The notes under the pieces: model-generated
The model's database searches: none
What the model was told of the DNA's origin: nothing
What the model saw: the letters and a program-made list of their open reading frames with translations, nothing else
Assembly: GCA_029945375.1 (NCBI GenBank)
Contig: CM057061.1
Span: 2,542,001-2,606,000 of the forward strand
DNA: 64,000 nt
Source of the DNA: Agaricus subrufescens
Taxonomy: Eukaryota; Basidiomycota; Agaricomycetes; Agaricales; Agaricaceae
Direction of reading: 5' to 3'
Part shown: positions 1 to 9,903 of the stretch, in pieces
Numbering within the stretch: position 1 is the stretch's first letter
Layout of the letters: each line of letters opens with the position of its first letter
Position numbers and translations under genes: made by a program

Positions 1-1245
1 ACACCTCAGCTTTGGACTTCGCTTGCGCTCGGGATTCATCAGTCTTTCAACAATGCGAATCTCTCGACACTCAATAATTTTCTACGAAACGCTTTACACT
101 TTCCGATGTCAATCGAACTGGATTTCCGGGATCAAACAAGCGCGTGGTCTGAGGTTCGCGCCGAATCTCTTCTCCTTATGGAGCCAATCAAGAATGCTAT
201 ATTTGTCGACCACGTGGACAGAATACGAAGTCTCCGCCTCATAGGGTCCCCATATGAATGGTTTCCCCAGTTCAAAAATCTTAGCCGATGCGATACATTG
301 GTAGTAATATGGCCATCGTACGATGAAGATGAAGACCTGCCGCCAGACGGTCATATTGACCTCACAGAGCTCCCTTGCCTGCGGCATGTCGTATTCGCCC
401 ATCCCCGGTACTCGTTTTCATTAGAGCGATCAAGAATTACAACCCTCCACTTGTGGTGGGTACCGTGCGACATATGCTTCGAATTCTTGACTACTTGCCC
501 AAGGCTCATCGAGTTTGAAAGCTATCACCCGCTTTGTGAACAGAGGGACGGTGTAGTCATTCCCTTGATCAAACAACCCATTATGATGGAGAAAATCGAA
601 AATTTGACCTGGAGTAACCGTTACCTTCCTGCGTCTTCACCTATCCTGCGGCGTCTCAACGACCTTCGGTTCTCTAAAATACGCACTCTTCAGTGGTCTG
701 ATGACGACTTTGACGACTTCCCTAGTGGAGCGAGCTACTGTCTCGAACTCTTCTCCAATTTGCCAACTACACTCTCCTCCCTGATATTAAATCGGTCCTG
801 CTACCCTCCTCACTTGCCAGATATGGAAGAAATGCTCAGGCCGATTCCCCACCTCCGAGAGCTTCACTTTGTTGACTGCAAAGTTGAATGCGTTGAAGCT
901 GTTATCAATGCCATTGGACGTCCATTTGTTCGTCATCCCGAAAATGACCAACGAGAAGCAAGTCCCGAACTTTCACTACCACGGGACCGAATATTTCTAC
1001 CCCACCTTTCTAAATTATCATTGACCGAAAAAACTTCGCCCACACCAGAGTTAGATGGGCGGATATTCGTTGACATGTTAGAAGCACTACAAACTTCGAG
1101 GACGGGTCCAATACAATTCCAACTAACGATCAGCCACCAGAATATTTCTTGGAGTACCGATACACTAGACAGGATGCGCGCACTAGTAGCAAGTGGTTTC
1201 TCAGTGGAGATCATAGGGGAGTCCGGCCCGCTAAATCTTTCCTAG
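1..1245 (+). CDS. F-box/LRR-type protein, 5' end outside window
   Basis: The reading frame is open from base 1, so the first methionine at 106 is internal. Residues encoded before it (TPQLWTSLALG and onward) align with the same part of the other F-box paralogs here. What remains (~414 aa) is the leucine-rich C-terminal half. Family landmarks visible include MSIELDF, FPQFKNLSRCDTLVV, LPCLRHVVF, FFSNLP-like LFSNLPTTLSSL, VINAIGRP and FVDMLEAL. The F-box itself should lie just upstream of the window. Such proteins usually act as SCF ubiquitin-ligase substrate adaptors; the substrate is unknown. No stop or frameshift is seen, so this copy may be functional. Confidence 0.8.
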   Translation, partial: TPQLWTSLALGIHQSFNNANLSTLNNFLRNALHFPMSIELDFRDQTSAWSEVRAESLLLMEPIKNAIFVDHVDRIRSLRLIGSPYEWFPQFKNLSRCDTLVVIWPSYDEDEDLPPDGHIDLTELPCLRHVVFAHPRYSFSLERSRITTLHLWWVPCDICFEFLTTCPRLIEFESYHPLCEQRDGVVIPLIKQPIMMEKIENLTWSNRYLPASSPILRRLNDLRFSKIRTLQWSDDDFDDFPSGASYCLELFSNLPTTLSSLILNRSCYPPHLPDMEEMLRPIPHLRELHFVDCKVECVEAVINAIGRPFVRHPENDQREASPELSLPRDRIFLPHLSKLSLTEKTSPTPELDGRIFVDMLEALQTSRTGPIQFQLTISHQNISWSTDTLDRMRALVASGFSVEIIGESGPLNLS

Positions 1246-1505
1246 TACTTTGAATTATTGGACTCTTCGTCAATAAGTTTTTTTTCTTTGCTATCCATTG
1301 AAGTTTTGGCACTTTTGGTAGTTATATTTACCTTGATACCTCAATCGGTACCAATAGAGATTGGTAACGCGTTCTGTGCTTGCTATCAGGCAAGGCTCAA
1401 TCGCGTGATCAATCGGAGAAGTGCGATCAATGATCATCGCACGTGTGCCTACATTGAACATGACTTTATTTAATATTTATGTTCGAAACTCAACCCCCTA
1501 CGACA

Positions 1506-3096
1506 ATGTCTACCGCCGCCGAATGTCCTCGCTGTGGCTGGAATGGCACCAGTACAACTACTATAGCCAAGGTCCTCCCACAATCCGGTCATAGCAACCG
1601 ACGAAATCGTGCTGCTTGAAGACCAAGTCCGCATTCTAGACGAGGAGATATCACGTCTTATTGAGAACAAAGCGGCCATTCTACGCAGAATCAATAGTGC
1701 GCGATCAGCAACAAGAAATTTACCACCCGAGATATTGTCCACTATCTTTCAATTTGTCTCGCCCCCTTTCGACTTCATCCCACCTTTTGCATCTGAGGAT
1801 CTTGCATCAGGAAACAGTCCGCCTGTTTGCAATGATTTGAATCAATGTAATGTGGCTGCTGTGAGCCATGCGTGGCGCCAAGTAGCTAATTCGACCCCCC
1901 AACTTTGGGCTTCGCTTTCACTTAGGATTGATCCGCACGACAACGATTCAGCACTCTCACTACTCGATCAATTCTCCGAAAACGTGGGGCACTTTCCAAT
2001 GTCAATCGAATTGGACTTCACAGAACAGGAAACCCCGTGGCCGGAAGATATTCTCGATTCTCTTTATCTCATAAAGCCGGTCGAGGATGCTGTATTTGTC
2101 AAACATGCCGACAAAATACAAAGTCTCCGTCTCATAGACCCGCCCAGTGAATGGCTTTACATGTTGGAGAAACTCAGCCAATGTGTCACTTTGGCGGTAC
2201 AACAACCATCTACATTTGAAGAGGAGCAAGATACAGTCGACCTCACTGCATTACTCTCTCTGCGCCATGTCATACTCGTCTACCCCCGTTCCACATTTTT
2301 GTTACCCCGATCGAGCATCACAACGCTGCACCTGTCGTCGGTACCCTGCCTCACTTCTATGGAACTTTTAATCAATTGCCCAAATCTTGTCGAATTCGAG
2401 AGCCATCCGTCACCAGTTTGGTGCGACCGGCCCACTTCCCAAAACGTGGTCAATGACCCTATTACACTCCACCAACTTCAACATCTGACCTGGAACACCA
2501 CTCACAGCCACTGTGTACCATTCGTCCAAGAGTATATCGGCCAACTCAGGTTCCCTAAACTACGCGCCCTTCAGTATGGCGACCATTGTTGTTACTCTTC
2601 CAGAGGAGGGAGAGATCGCCGTCTTGAATTCTTTTCCAATTTGCCGATGACACTCTCCTCTTTGACATTTCGTTGCTTCACCCACAAGGGGGAAGGGCCA
2701 ATCCTCAAGGATTTGCTCTCCTCAATTCCCTGTCTTTGCGAACTTCATCTCACCGATTCCACTTGCAAAGCTGAATGCATTAAACCTGTTATCAATGCCA
2801 TTGGCCGACTGGTTGTCCCTCCCTCCGAGAATGGCGAACAGCAAGAAGCGAGTCTTGAAACCTCGAGACGGTTAGACCAAACCTTTTTACCGCACCTTTC
2901 CAAGCTATCAGTGAAATCGCGCACGAGCCGGTTAGATGGAAATATGTTCGTTGATATGCTAGAAGCGCTGCATGCTTCAGGGAAGAACCCAAAGAAATTC
3001 GAACTAGTGTTGCATAAAGGTGTTGATTGGAATCAGGATTCCCAAAGAAGACTGCAATCACTTCTCCTTTCCGGCTTCCGGTTATCGGTCGTTTAA
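1506..3096 (+). pseudogene. F-box/LRR paralog with N-terminal frameshift
   Basis: The ATG at 1506 opens MSTAAECPRCGWNG, the CxxC head shared with paralogs at 26.5-28.0 kb and 24.5-26.1 kb. This frame stops near 1620. The rest of the protein (LLEDQVRILDEEISRL coiled coil, RNLPPEILSTIFQF F-box, then the LRR-like region to 3096) is in the next frame, which is itself closed by a TAG at 1564. A single indel between about 1567 and 1609 therefore separates head from body. A shorter protein starting downstream would keep the F-box but lose the CxxC head. It lies 260 bp after the previous paralog in the same orientation, consistent with tandem duplication. Confidence 0.75.
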
Positions 3097-3318
3097 AATT
3101 TAGCAGATTGGGTGTTTCATAGCGTTTTTGAACCTAAATAAATAGTTTATCTTACTCATGGGATATTGTTTATACACTGGCCATGAATTCTTGCAATTTT
3201 GTAAGGTGGTTGGTGTTGCGAATAAATAAAATTGGTAAAATTGACACCATGTTGAGTGGCATAGCAGCAGAATAGATAAGACGGCCATACCGCTTTGTAG
3301 TAGTAGGATGCCAACGTC

Positions 3319-3500
3319 GGCACCGGTTTAAACACCGCGCTTGCTGTACGATGACAACCCGACCGGGCCAAGGAAAGTTGTTTACCTAGATTGAGCTATC
3401 TTCAAGGTACCCTCTGATGATAATCAAGACCCGATTCATGAACACTAGTCATTTATCCGCCGGTTCTCAAGGTATGGGTGAGATTAAATGGGGCGTACTT
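3319..3500. repeat. Direct repeat, copy 1
   Basis: A ~182-bp sequence beginning GGCACCGGTTTAAACACCG and ending GGGGCGTACTT recurs in the same orientation at 6897-7139. Shared blocks include ACCTAGATTGAGCTATCTTC and GATAATCAA. The two copies bracket the DUF6534 relic and the phosphotransferase pseudogene. The final ~15 bp runs directly into the DUF6534 exon relic, so the repeat may include intron or exon edge sequence of that family. Confidence 0.75.
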
Positions 3501-4110
3501 CTTGAGTAGCTGCCGTTTGGTTGACATGTGCAGCTGTTGCAGACATTATGATTACAGCCATCCGAGTTATATGGCACTTGTGAGTATCTTGTTCATCTGA
3601 ACGTGAATTTACCCTCATTTTGTTATCAGGGTGAGACGTACTTGGTTCATGACAAAATATGACGCCCAAAGCATATCTAGCAAAAGCACAAGAGTGGTTA
3701 CAGACAGACAGATATGACAATCAATCGCATTATTCGACGTGTGTATATATTTACGTCCAAGGTGCTGTGGCTTAAAATACCTTTTTTGCAGTCACAATGC
3801 AAACATGTCTCGTCAACTCTGTAGTAGCAATTGCCCATGTGGCACTTTTCCTCGCAATTGTAAGTATATTGCGTTTCCGGCAAGCTTAGTCTTACTGCTA
3901 TCCTACGGGCCTCTTAGCCATCTGGAATGTGAGTGGTGTATATCTTGATTCGTGGAATCTGAGGACCAAGTGCTTAAGCGCTCACCAGCTACATTACACT
4001 CACTTTGATCCTATGCAAGCTCTATTCCAACTCTCTACTCAGTGGTCTCAATTCGCGTGGTGGATGGAAATTTGCCCCTCCAGCAACCCAAGAACACGAT
4101 ATTACTGACA
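3501..4110 (+). pseudogene. DUF6534 membrane-protein relic (3' half only)
   Basis: Fragments match successive exons of the DUF6534 genes at 52.9 and 60.0 kb, in the same order. Near 3510-3570 there is AAVWLTCAAVADIMI followed by a GTGAGT donor. Near 3680-3725 there is RKHKSGYRQTDMTINRIIRR. Near 3793-3855 there is TMQTCLVNSVVAIAHVAL. Near 4010-4070 there is ILCKLYSNSLLS-like sequence. The first four or five exons (signal anchor and early membrane helices) are missing, and the last exons have stops and indels. It is a truncated copy of a multi-pass membrane protein whose function is not known in any copy. Confidence 0.7.
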
Positions 4111-4915
4111 TCGTCTTTGCATCTCATCCCATAAGTAGTGGGAAAGCCGATACCATCCGCTCACAATCTCCTATATGAAGGTGCAGATCGTTTGGCAAGT
4201 AATCTCAGCATCGTGACTGATGTTATAATTAGCCTTTATTTCCGGTATTGTAGAAAAGAGCTCCGGAGTAGGAGTATTCTTTTCGTATAGGCTAGTCTCA
4301 TCATGATGAAATGCAAAGTACGCCACTATATTATGTAAAGGATCCCGGTCCCCTGGCATTTGAATTGAAGTTCTCGTTTGTCTGGTTCAAAGATCGACAT
4401 GTCATTGGCTGGGATTATGAGCCTCAGTCAGGTCAACTCGGCTGGTTGTACCGGAAGATAAGGCAGAAAGTCGCATAGTGCGCCGATCCAAGCTCGTCCG
4501 ATCTTGTAGAAATTGATGGCAAGTCACGGTATTCGACGGGGGTGTCAGAAATGGGTCAGATCAATGTGTTTGGTTTCCTCAATGCACCTGGCTCTAGAGA
4601 TGGTGGGGGCAATCCTAGCGCTATCTGTTCACCGCTCTACCATTCTATAGCCAAAAAAACTGCGATACTTCCTCATATACGCTGAAGTTCCTCAGGCCAT
4701 CTTAAGATCAGGGGTACGTTTTCTCAGTCATGTTGTGATGCACAGCTGGTAAATCTATCTTCACAGGTCCTCCCAAGTCTCCGTTCAAAATTCAAGGTCA
4801 TCACATTCAGGTGACCGTACGCAGACCGGCACCTTCCGTCCTCAACAAGATTCAAGACTTTTTCTAGAACAATTCAGTCATGACATACATCTAGGCTCTC
4901 CACACACAACTTTAT
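4111..4915. other. Intergenic, no gene recognised
   Basis: Between the DUF6534 relic and the phosphotransferase pseudogene I see no ORF with family resemblance, no splice-site pattern and no repeat. Short ORFs here lack coding character. Confidence 0.5.
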
Positions 4916-6813
4916 ATGCAATACTCCCTCGCGCGTTCAACGCCATTCCTCCTTCGCACCACTCTCTCCACCTTGCGTTCAGCACGTCCTTGCTTGTCCC
5001 GCTCCATCTCTGCTCGTACCTCTCGAAGGCTGCTATGTCGTATCTTCTCAAATATGTCAAGCTGCGGGCATGATTTCTTCAACTACACGTCGGGGCGCCG
5101 GCTGTAAGTCTTATACAAATTGCGAGCTCGTGTCCCTAACACGCTGATTCTGACGCGTCTTAGTGTCAATGAAGATGTTCGCCTCGCAGAGAACATGCGC
5201 GAGTTCGACGACAACGAGTTGCGTCGTCTAGTGGCACAGTCTGTCAGTCGGACATACAGGATGTCGACACCATGGTGAAGCTCGATGAGGGCGGTTCAAC
5301 CGCATCTTTCTTATCACCATGCACGATAGGTTCCGGATGATCGCTCGTATCCCATACCCCGTCACAGTCCCCAAGTCCCCAAGTTCTACGCTGTCGCCAG
5401 CGAGGTTGCTACAGTGCGCTTCCTCCGTGCCAAGGGCCTGCCCGTACCCGAGGTTTAAGACTATTCTCCCACACCGGACAACGCTGCCAAGACAGTATAT
5501 GTTGATTGAGTTCGTTACGGGTACCGAGCTTAGCAACGTATGGATGGAGCTGGATGGAGCTGGAGGGAACAGAAGTCACCTCTGTCTTGCGTCAGATGGT
5601 CAAGCTTGAGGCTCGAATCATGTTGATTCCCATCCCGGCTGATGAAGCCTCTACTATGGCGACGACCTACAGAAGGCAGCAGGGAAGATGACGAGCACTC
5701 CGATGCAGCTGGACGACGAGCGTTTCTGTGTCGGTCCGGATGCGAGGTTGCCGATGTGGTACGGGAGAAGGTCAGAGCTGGATGTGGACCGAGAACCTTG
5801 TACGTCTCACTCTGTGTTTTACAATAAAAATTTCCTAGAAATAATCGAGATTTATGACGTAGACAAAAACGCAGGGGCGGTGCTCACAGCGGCCGCATGC
5901 AAAGAAGCAGCCTACCTGGAACGCTTCGGTCTGCCACTACCCCCCTTTCAGCGCGAGCGAAGGGAGGTCTATGGGTACGAGAAGCAGTCGCCTTCAAATC
6001 ACATCAAGAACATCGGGCTCTACCGTCGCATGACCCCCTTGCTCGTGCCCGAGAAAACATCCTTTAGCGCGTTCTACGTGTGCCATCCTGACTTCCAACC
6101 TAGCAACCTAATGATGTCGACCTCGCCAGACTTGCCAGACTCTGCAGACTCTGACCGCTGGAAGATCGCCAGCCTGCTCGACTGGCAGCACGCTGCGGTA
6201 CTGCCCCGCTTCCTCCTTGCCGCTATACCAGGTCGTCGGCGGAACTATGATGACCCGGGCTCGTGGACACTCACCCCGCCGTCGCTGCTGGAGAACATGG
6301 ACAAGCTGGAAGAATCTGACTAGATGGAGGTCTTTGGGCGCTACCACGCCCGTCTTGTCCACTTCACTACGCCAAGAGCACGATGGATCTCAATGAGCTC
6401 CACCATGACACTCTATCGGACCCGGTGTCTATCCTCATCCGCCGCCTCTTTGACCGAGCGGGTGCTCCCTGGGAGGGCGAGACCCACGACCCGAAGGCCC
6501 TGCGACGGAAAAGTGGGCCGAGCTTGCAGGGGCTGATGTGCCGCGCCCGTTCGAGTTCGAGCCAGATGACGTGAGCAAGACGAAAGCGTTCAGCGAAAGG
6601 CTGCAGCTGTCAGACGAAAACTTCGCCGGCTGTCAGACCATGGTCGGCTTTGAGACGGAGACGGGGGTGCCTAATGAGGACCACGAGAGGAGCAAGGTCC
6701 TCGCGGCGCTTCTGAAGCTAACCATGTTAAAAGGGGTCCCGGCAGGAGAAGCCCGAAACAAGCTTCACGCGAATTGGTTCTTGGATGATATGAATGGGGA
6801 CGATTATATGTAG
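4916..6813 (+). pseudogene. Phosphotransferase (APH/AIM9-like) pseudogene
   Basis: The ATG at 4916 starts an Arg/Ser-rich, mitochondrial-presequence-like N terminus, then HDFFNYTSGRRL, typical of fungal AIM9-like aminoglycoside-phosphotransferase-fold proteins. A clean intron lies at 5104-5163. After NEDVRLAENMREFDDNELRR the frame breaks repeatedly. Pieces in different frames include FRMIARIPYP, ASEVATVRFLRAKGLPVPE, YMLIEFVTGTEL, the catalytic-loop-like HPDFQPSNLMM (~6080-6115), the metal-loop-like IASLLDWQHAAV (~6166), STMDLNELHHD (~6380) and FEPDDVSKTKAF to the C terminus at 6813. Domain order is preserved over full length, but several frameshifts and a stop at ~6323 make it non-functional. 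It is bracketed by the direct repeat. Confidence 0.8.
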
Positions 6814-6896
6814 CACGTCGTTTGGTTCCGGAACATCTCATGTTATCGTTAAATTTCGTCGAGTTTAAGCATTGTATATCAGAGAAGAGAATAGAT

Positions 6897-7139
6897 GGCA
6901 CTGGTTTAAACACCGCGCTTTCCATACGATGACAACCTACCCGGGCCACGGAAAGTCGTTCACCTAGATTGAGCTATCTTCGAGGTACCCTCTAATGATA
7001 ATCAAAACCTGATTCATGAGTGAACACCGAGGGAGAAACCAATACTAGTACTTTTTTTTGCGAGACTCCCACCATGGATCCGTTTTTTAACGTATCCGCT
7101 GGTTCTCAAAGTGTAAGTGAAATTAAGTAGGGCGTACTT
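6897..7139. repeat. Direct repeat, copy 2
   Basis: Same-orientation copy of 3319-3500. It is ~60 bp longer because of a block around 7020-7095 (GAACACCGAGGGAG through the T8 run) that is absent from copy 1. It lies immediately downstream of the phosphotransferase pseudogene stop. Confidence 0.75.
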
Positions 7140-7252
7140 TATATTTTGGTAAGGGTCCATTCTCTATACCAAAGACAGCCTTGCGTAGCTCAAGTATCAA
7201 ACCAGCGAAAACGACAACTCAACGCAAGATAAATGAATGGGTTCCAAAGGTT

Positions 7253-8203
7253 CTATATTTGCCTTCTAGGTTTGAACCGCTTAACCACATCTCCCACCCA
7301 GGCGACGCCGTTCTTCATCTTATCCTGCGCCCTAAACATGCTAAACCTCATATTCAGAGTAAACGTTCCCCACCGCGCGTGTAACTTCTCCGAAGTCGAG
7401 ACATAGAGTGGTGCCTGAGGAGAAATGAAGGAAGAGCCGCTGGTGGAGCTGCCCACGCCTGATTGAAGCCCACGTCCAACACCCTCAGTATCATCAGAGT
7501 GACCAGTTTGATAATGATTCTCAAAATGGTGAGTGTACCGATTCACGCCGCAGCCTGGGTGAGTGCTTGATAGAGGCTGACGACGGATTGATATTGTTGA
7601 TAATGGCCGTGAATGAAAGAGGGGATATGAATGGGCGCGAGGTGTTGTAGGCGGCGGTGGCGAGAAGCGAGTACTGGGGAACTGAAATTCAGGTATGGCC
7701 TCTTCGATGTAGTATATTCGACCGCTGGTGATAGACACTCTGGCCACTGTCCGTCTCTTGATTGTGGTATTATGCATCCTGATCGGCGTACTATGCGTCC
7801 GCGTAGTCTCTCGAGTCGAGGAACGACTACGATCAAGTGAAAGTTCTACGAACTGAACTTTCCGCTCGGTAGGATTCGGAGGGTCCTCACATTGTCGAGT
7901 ATCGATGAATGACGTTCGTGAAGTAGGCGCGGAGGTGGTATCGGTATCGGATGTGTAATGGGATCGGGAATAGTGAGAGGACGACAGGGGGGCGGAGATG
8001 CTCAATTTGAGAACACTTTTGCGGTCGAGGGTTCCTTGGTTATAAGGGTGGCTGTCACTGTTTAGGAGAATGGAATTTCTTCTCGTAGATTGAGCGTGTA
8101 GTGATTGAGCCCTTTTGCGAAGGGTGCTTTCATGATGGCGGGTCGGAGAGAAGATATGTGTGAAACTTGATCGTCTAGATGATTTATTGTCCGTGTGTTG
8201 CAT
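7253..8203 (-). CDS. Hypothetical Ser/Thr/Arg-rich protein
   Basis: The open frame continues upstream to 8416, but that part overlaps the 3' end of the flavin-reductase gene. The methionine at 8203 (MQHTDNKSSRRSSF) is therefore the preferred start, giving ~316 aa. The protein is basic and low in complexity: Ser/Arg-rich (RKRAQSLHAQSTRR, DRSRSSTRETTRTHS), with a proline run (SPPPPTTPRAHSYP). The most ordered part is the C terminus (ARWGTFTLNMRFSMFRAQDK, then VAWVGDVVKRF). No catalytic motif or membrane segment is visible. It could be a disordered nuclear or regulatory protein; I do not recognise the family. It is co-oriented with the upstream gene, with a ~180-bp gap. Confidence 0.5.
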   Translation of the reverse strand: MQHTDNKSSRRSSFTHIFSPTRHHESTLRKRAQSLHAQSTRRNSILLNSDSHPYNQGTLDRKSVLKLSISAPLSSSHYSRSHYTSDTDTTSAPTSRTSFIDTRQCEDPPNPTERKVQFVELSLDRSRSSTRETTRTHSTPIRMHNTTIKRRTVARVSITSGRIYYIEEAIPEFQFPSTRFSPPPPTTPRAHSYPLFHSRPLSTISIRRQPLSSTHPGCGVNRYTHHFENHYQTGHSDDTEGVGRGLQSGVGSSTSGSSFISPQAPLYVSTSEKLHARWGTFTLNMRFSMFRAQDKMKNGVAWVGDVVKRFKPRRQI

Positions 8204-8382
8204 GAAGAAAAAAGCGTTATGAGTTTCCGGTAACAAAGTATTAGTTGCAATTGCATGGATATTATTGAAACATGGACCAAGGCGGCTGGTGGGTTGGTTG
8301 ACACTTGGTTGTCGGTCAGTCTTGTTACGTCTGGAGAGGGAAGCTGGATACGCACATCGATACGAAAGATATACATTGTGTC

Positions 8383-9324
8383 TCATGATAACGCGCCTGG
8401 AAGGCCAGGCAAACAAGAGGTAAATTTTCGTCTGTGGTAGAGGAGGGGTAGTGTTGGGGCTGATGCAAGGGTTTCTACTCGTATCACTTGAGCAATGAAA
8501 AGTTCGGACGCGTTGACTTCATTGCTTATCTTCTGTCTGTACTTTTGCTCGCCTACACGAGGCGCAACAGCATCGCCATTAATCTGCCACTGACCATTGT
8601 TAGTGTCATCCTCCACGCGATCTAGCAGGGTATCTTCTGTGTCAGTGACAAAGTCCAAGTCGTACAATGGTAGACCCGAGCCAATGAGACGGCACGATAT
8701 AGCTCCGAGGCAGCCGTTGAGGATGGGTAGACCATCTTGTGAGAGTGTATAGGGTATTTCCGGGTCCGCAAAAGGCATTGGATGGAGATCTGGCCGTGAG
8801 AATTTGACTGCATGCTCGGCCTGTGTCGAAGAAAGAAGGTTGATCACCATATGTGCCGGCGATTTGTGTTTGGGCGATGACGAAGCGGTAGAGACCGTCG
8901 TGTTGAGAGTCGTGGCCATGCGTGAAGGGATTCTCAACGCGAACGTGACTAAAGGATAGGGATCCATCGCTATTGATGTGAACGAGGAAAGCGTAGCTCC
9001 GTGATGCAGCGCACTGGTGGCGGTTTGAGTGGTGGTATCTGGAGAGGCATGAGGCATGAAGGAGGTAACCACTGCGACGGGCTGCGCTGTTTCACGGAAG
9101 AGTTCGCGTAACTTTTCTCGTATGCATTGTCGCGATTGTTGTTGAGAAGATTGTGAGTGTTGTGCTGGTGCAGTATAAGGTTCCGCCTGAATTGCGGCCG
9201 CCGCAGCTTGTGAGTGATGTCTTGTGGCAGCAGATATGCAGGAGAGGAACAAACTCCGAGCCAACATGGAAGTCGAGGTATGTGCTGTGAACAACGCCGG
9301 GAGCCGGCTGATGGCTGCCGGCAT
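8383..9324 (-). CDS. Flavin reductase-like (FMN-binding split barrel) protein
   Basis: A 313-aa single-exon protein. Residues 1-45 are Ala/Ser/Arg-rich with almost no acidic residues, resembling a mitochondrial targeting sequence. From ~68 the split-barrel flavin-reductase fold can be followed: REKLRELFRETAQPVAVVTS, HGATLSSFTSIAMDPYPLVT (FMN phosphate loop), FALRIPSRMATTL, INLLSSTQAEHAVKFSR, LNGCLGAISCRLI and the closing FIAQVIRVE and LLYHRRKFTS strands. Homologous domains bind FMN and reduce flavin with NAD(P)H or act as flavoprotein oxidoreductases; the substrate is not predictable. An acidic insertion (TDTEDTLLDRVEDD) sits between the last strands. A fold-back element starts only 54 bp upstream of the ATG, so the promoter may be disturbed. 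Confidence 0.85.
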   Translation of the reverse strand: MPAAISRLPALFTAHTSTSMLARSLFLSCISAATRHHSQAAAAAIQAEPYTAPAQHSQSSQQQSRQCIREKLRELFRETAQPVAVVTSFMPHASPDTTTQTATSALHHGATLSSFTSIAMDPYPLVTFALRIPSRMATTLNTTVSTASSSPKHKSPAHMVINLLSSTQAEHAVKFSRPDLHPMPFADPEIPYTLSQDGLPILNGCLGAISCRLIGSGLPLYDLDFVTDTEDTLLDRVEDDTNNGQWQINGDAVAPRVGEQKYRQKISNEVNASELFIAQVIRVETLASAPTLPLLYHRRKFTSCLPGLPGALS

Positions 9325-9377
9325 TAAAATTATATACCGGATTTACAGATTTTTGGTTATCCGTCGCTACCCACTGC

Positions 9378-9903
9378 GTGCGGGTTACCATAAACCCTAG
9401 GGTTTCTTAGTGATTTATTTCGGAGTATTTTCTAATCAAAACTCAGAACAAGCTCCGATATCATATTTTAAGTTTATCATGAGATTATGTTAGAGTGAGT
9501 TACTGGTGTTTTTTGTAAAATGTTATGTACTATTTTGTGACTTGGCTAACTAATATATGATCAAAAATATGTTAGAAAAAACTCCCATACAATATAGTGA
9601 ATGCATTGTATTAAAAAGTTATCATAATTTCAGAAATGCAGTATATTTGGTATTTATGGTGACTTTATTATACAATGCATACAGTATAATGTATAGGAGT
9701 TTTATCAAACCTATTGTTAGCCATATGTTAGTTAGCCAAGTCATGATACACACACAAATGATTTAGAGCAATTGCCTGTAATTTGTTTTAACATAAGTTC
9801 AAAATTAACTTACTAATAGATGTTGGAGTCTATTCCAAGCTTGATTTAACAAATGCTCGAAAATAAGTCACTAAAACCTTGTAGGGTTTATTGTAACCCA
9901 CAC
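9378..9903. mobile_element. 526-bp AT-rich fold-back (MITE-like) element
   Basis: The two halves are imperfect reverse complements along nearly their whole length. The outer ends are GTGCGGGTTACCATAAACCC (left) and the complement of GTGTGGGTTACAATAAACCC (right). Further in, both carry TAGTGAYTTATTTYCGAG, and near the centre both carry TGACTTGGCTAACTAA followed by ATATG (9538 onward; mirrored to 9743). The centre is near 9640. No convincing target-site duplication was found, so exact ends are uncertain. The element is non-coding. Confidence 0.7.

Noticed and set aside
7543..7840. ORFs overlapping the Ser/Arg-rich gene on both strands
   Set aside because: Products of the biased composition of the real frame.
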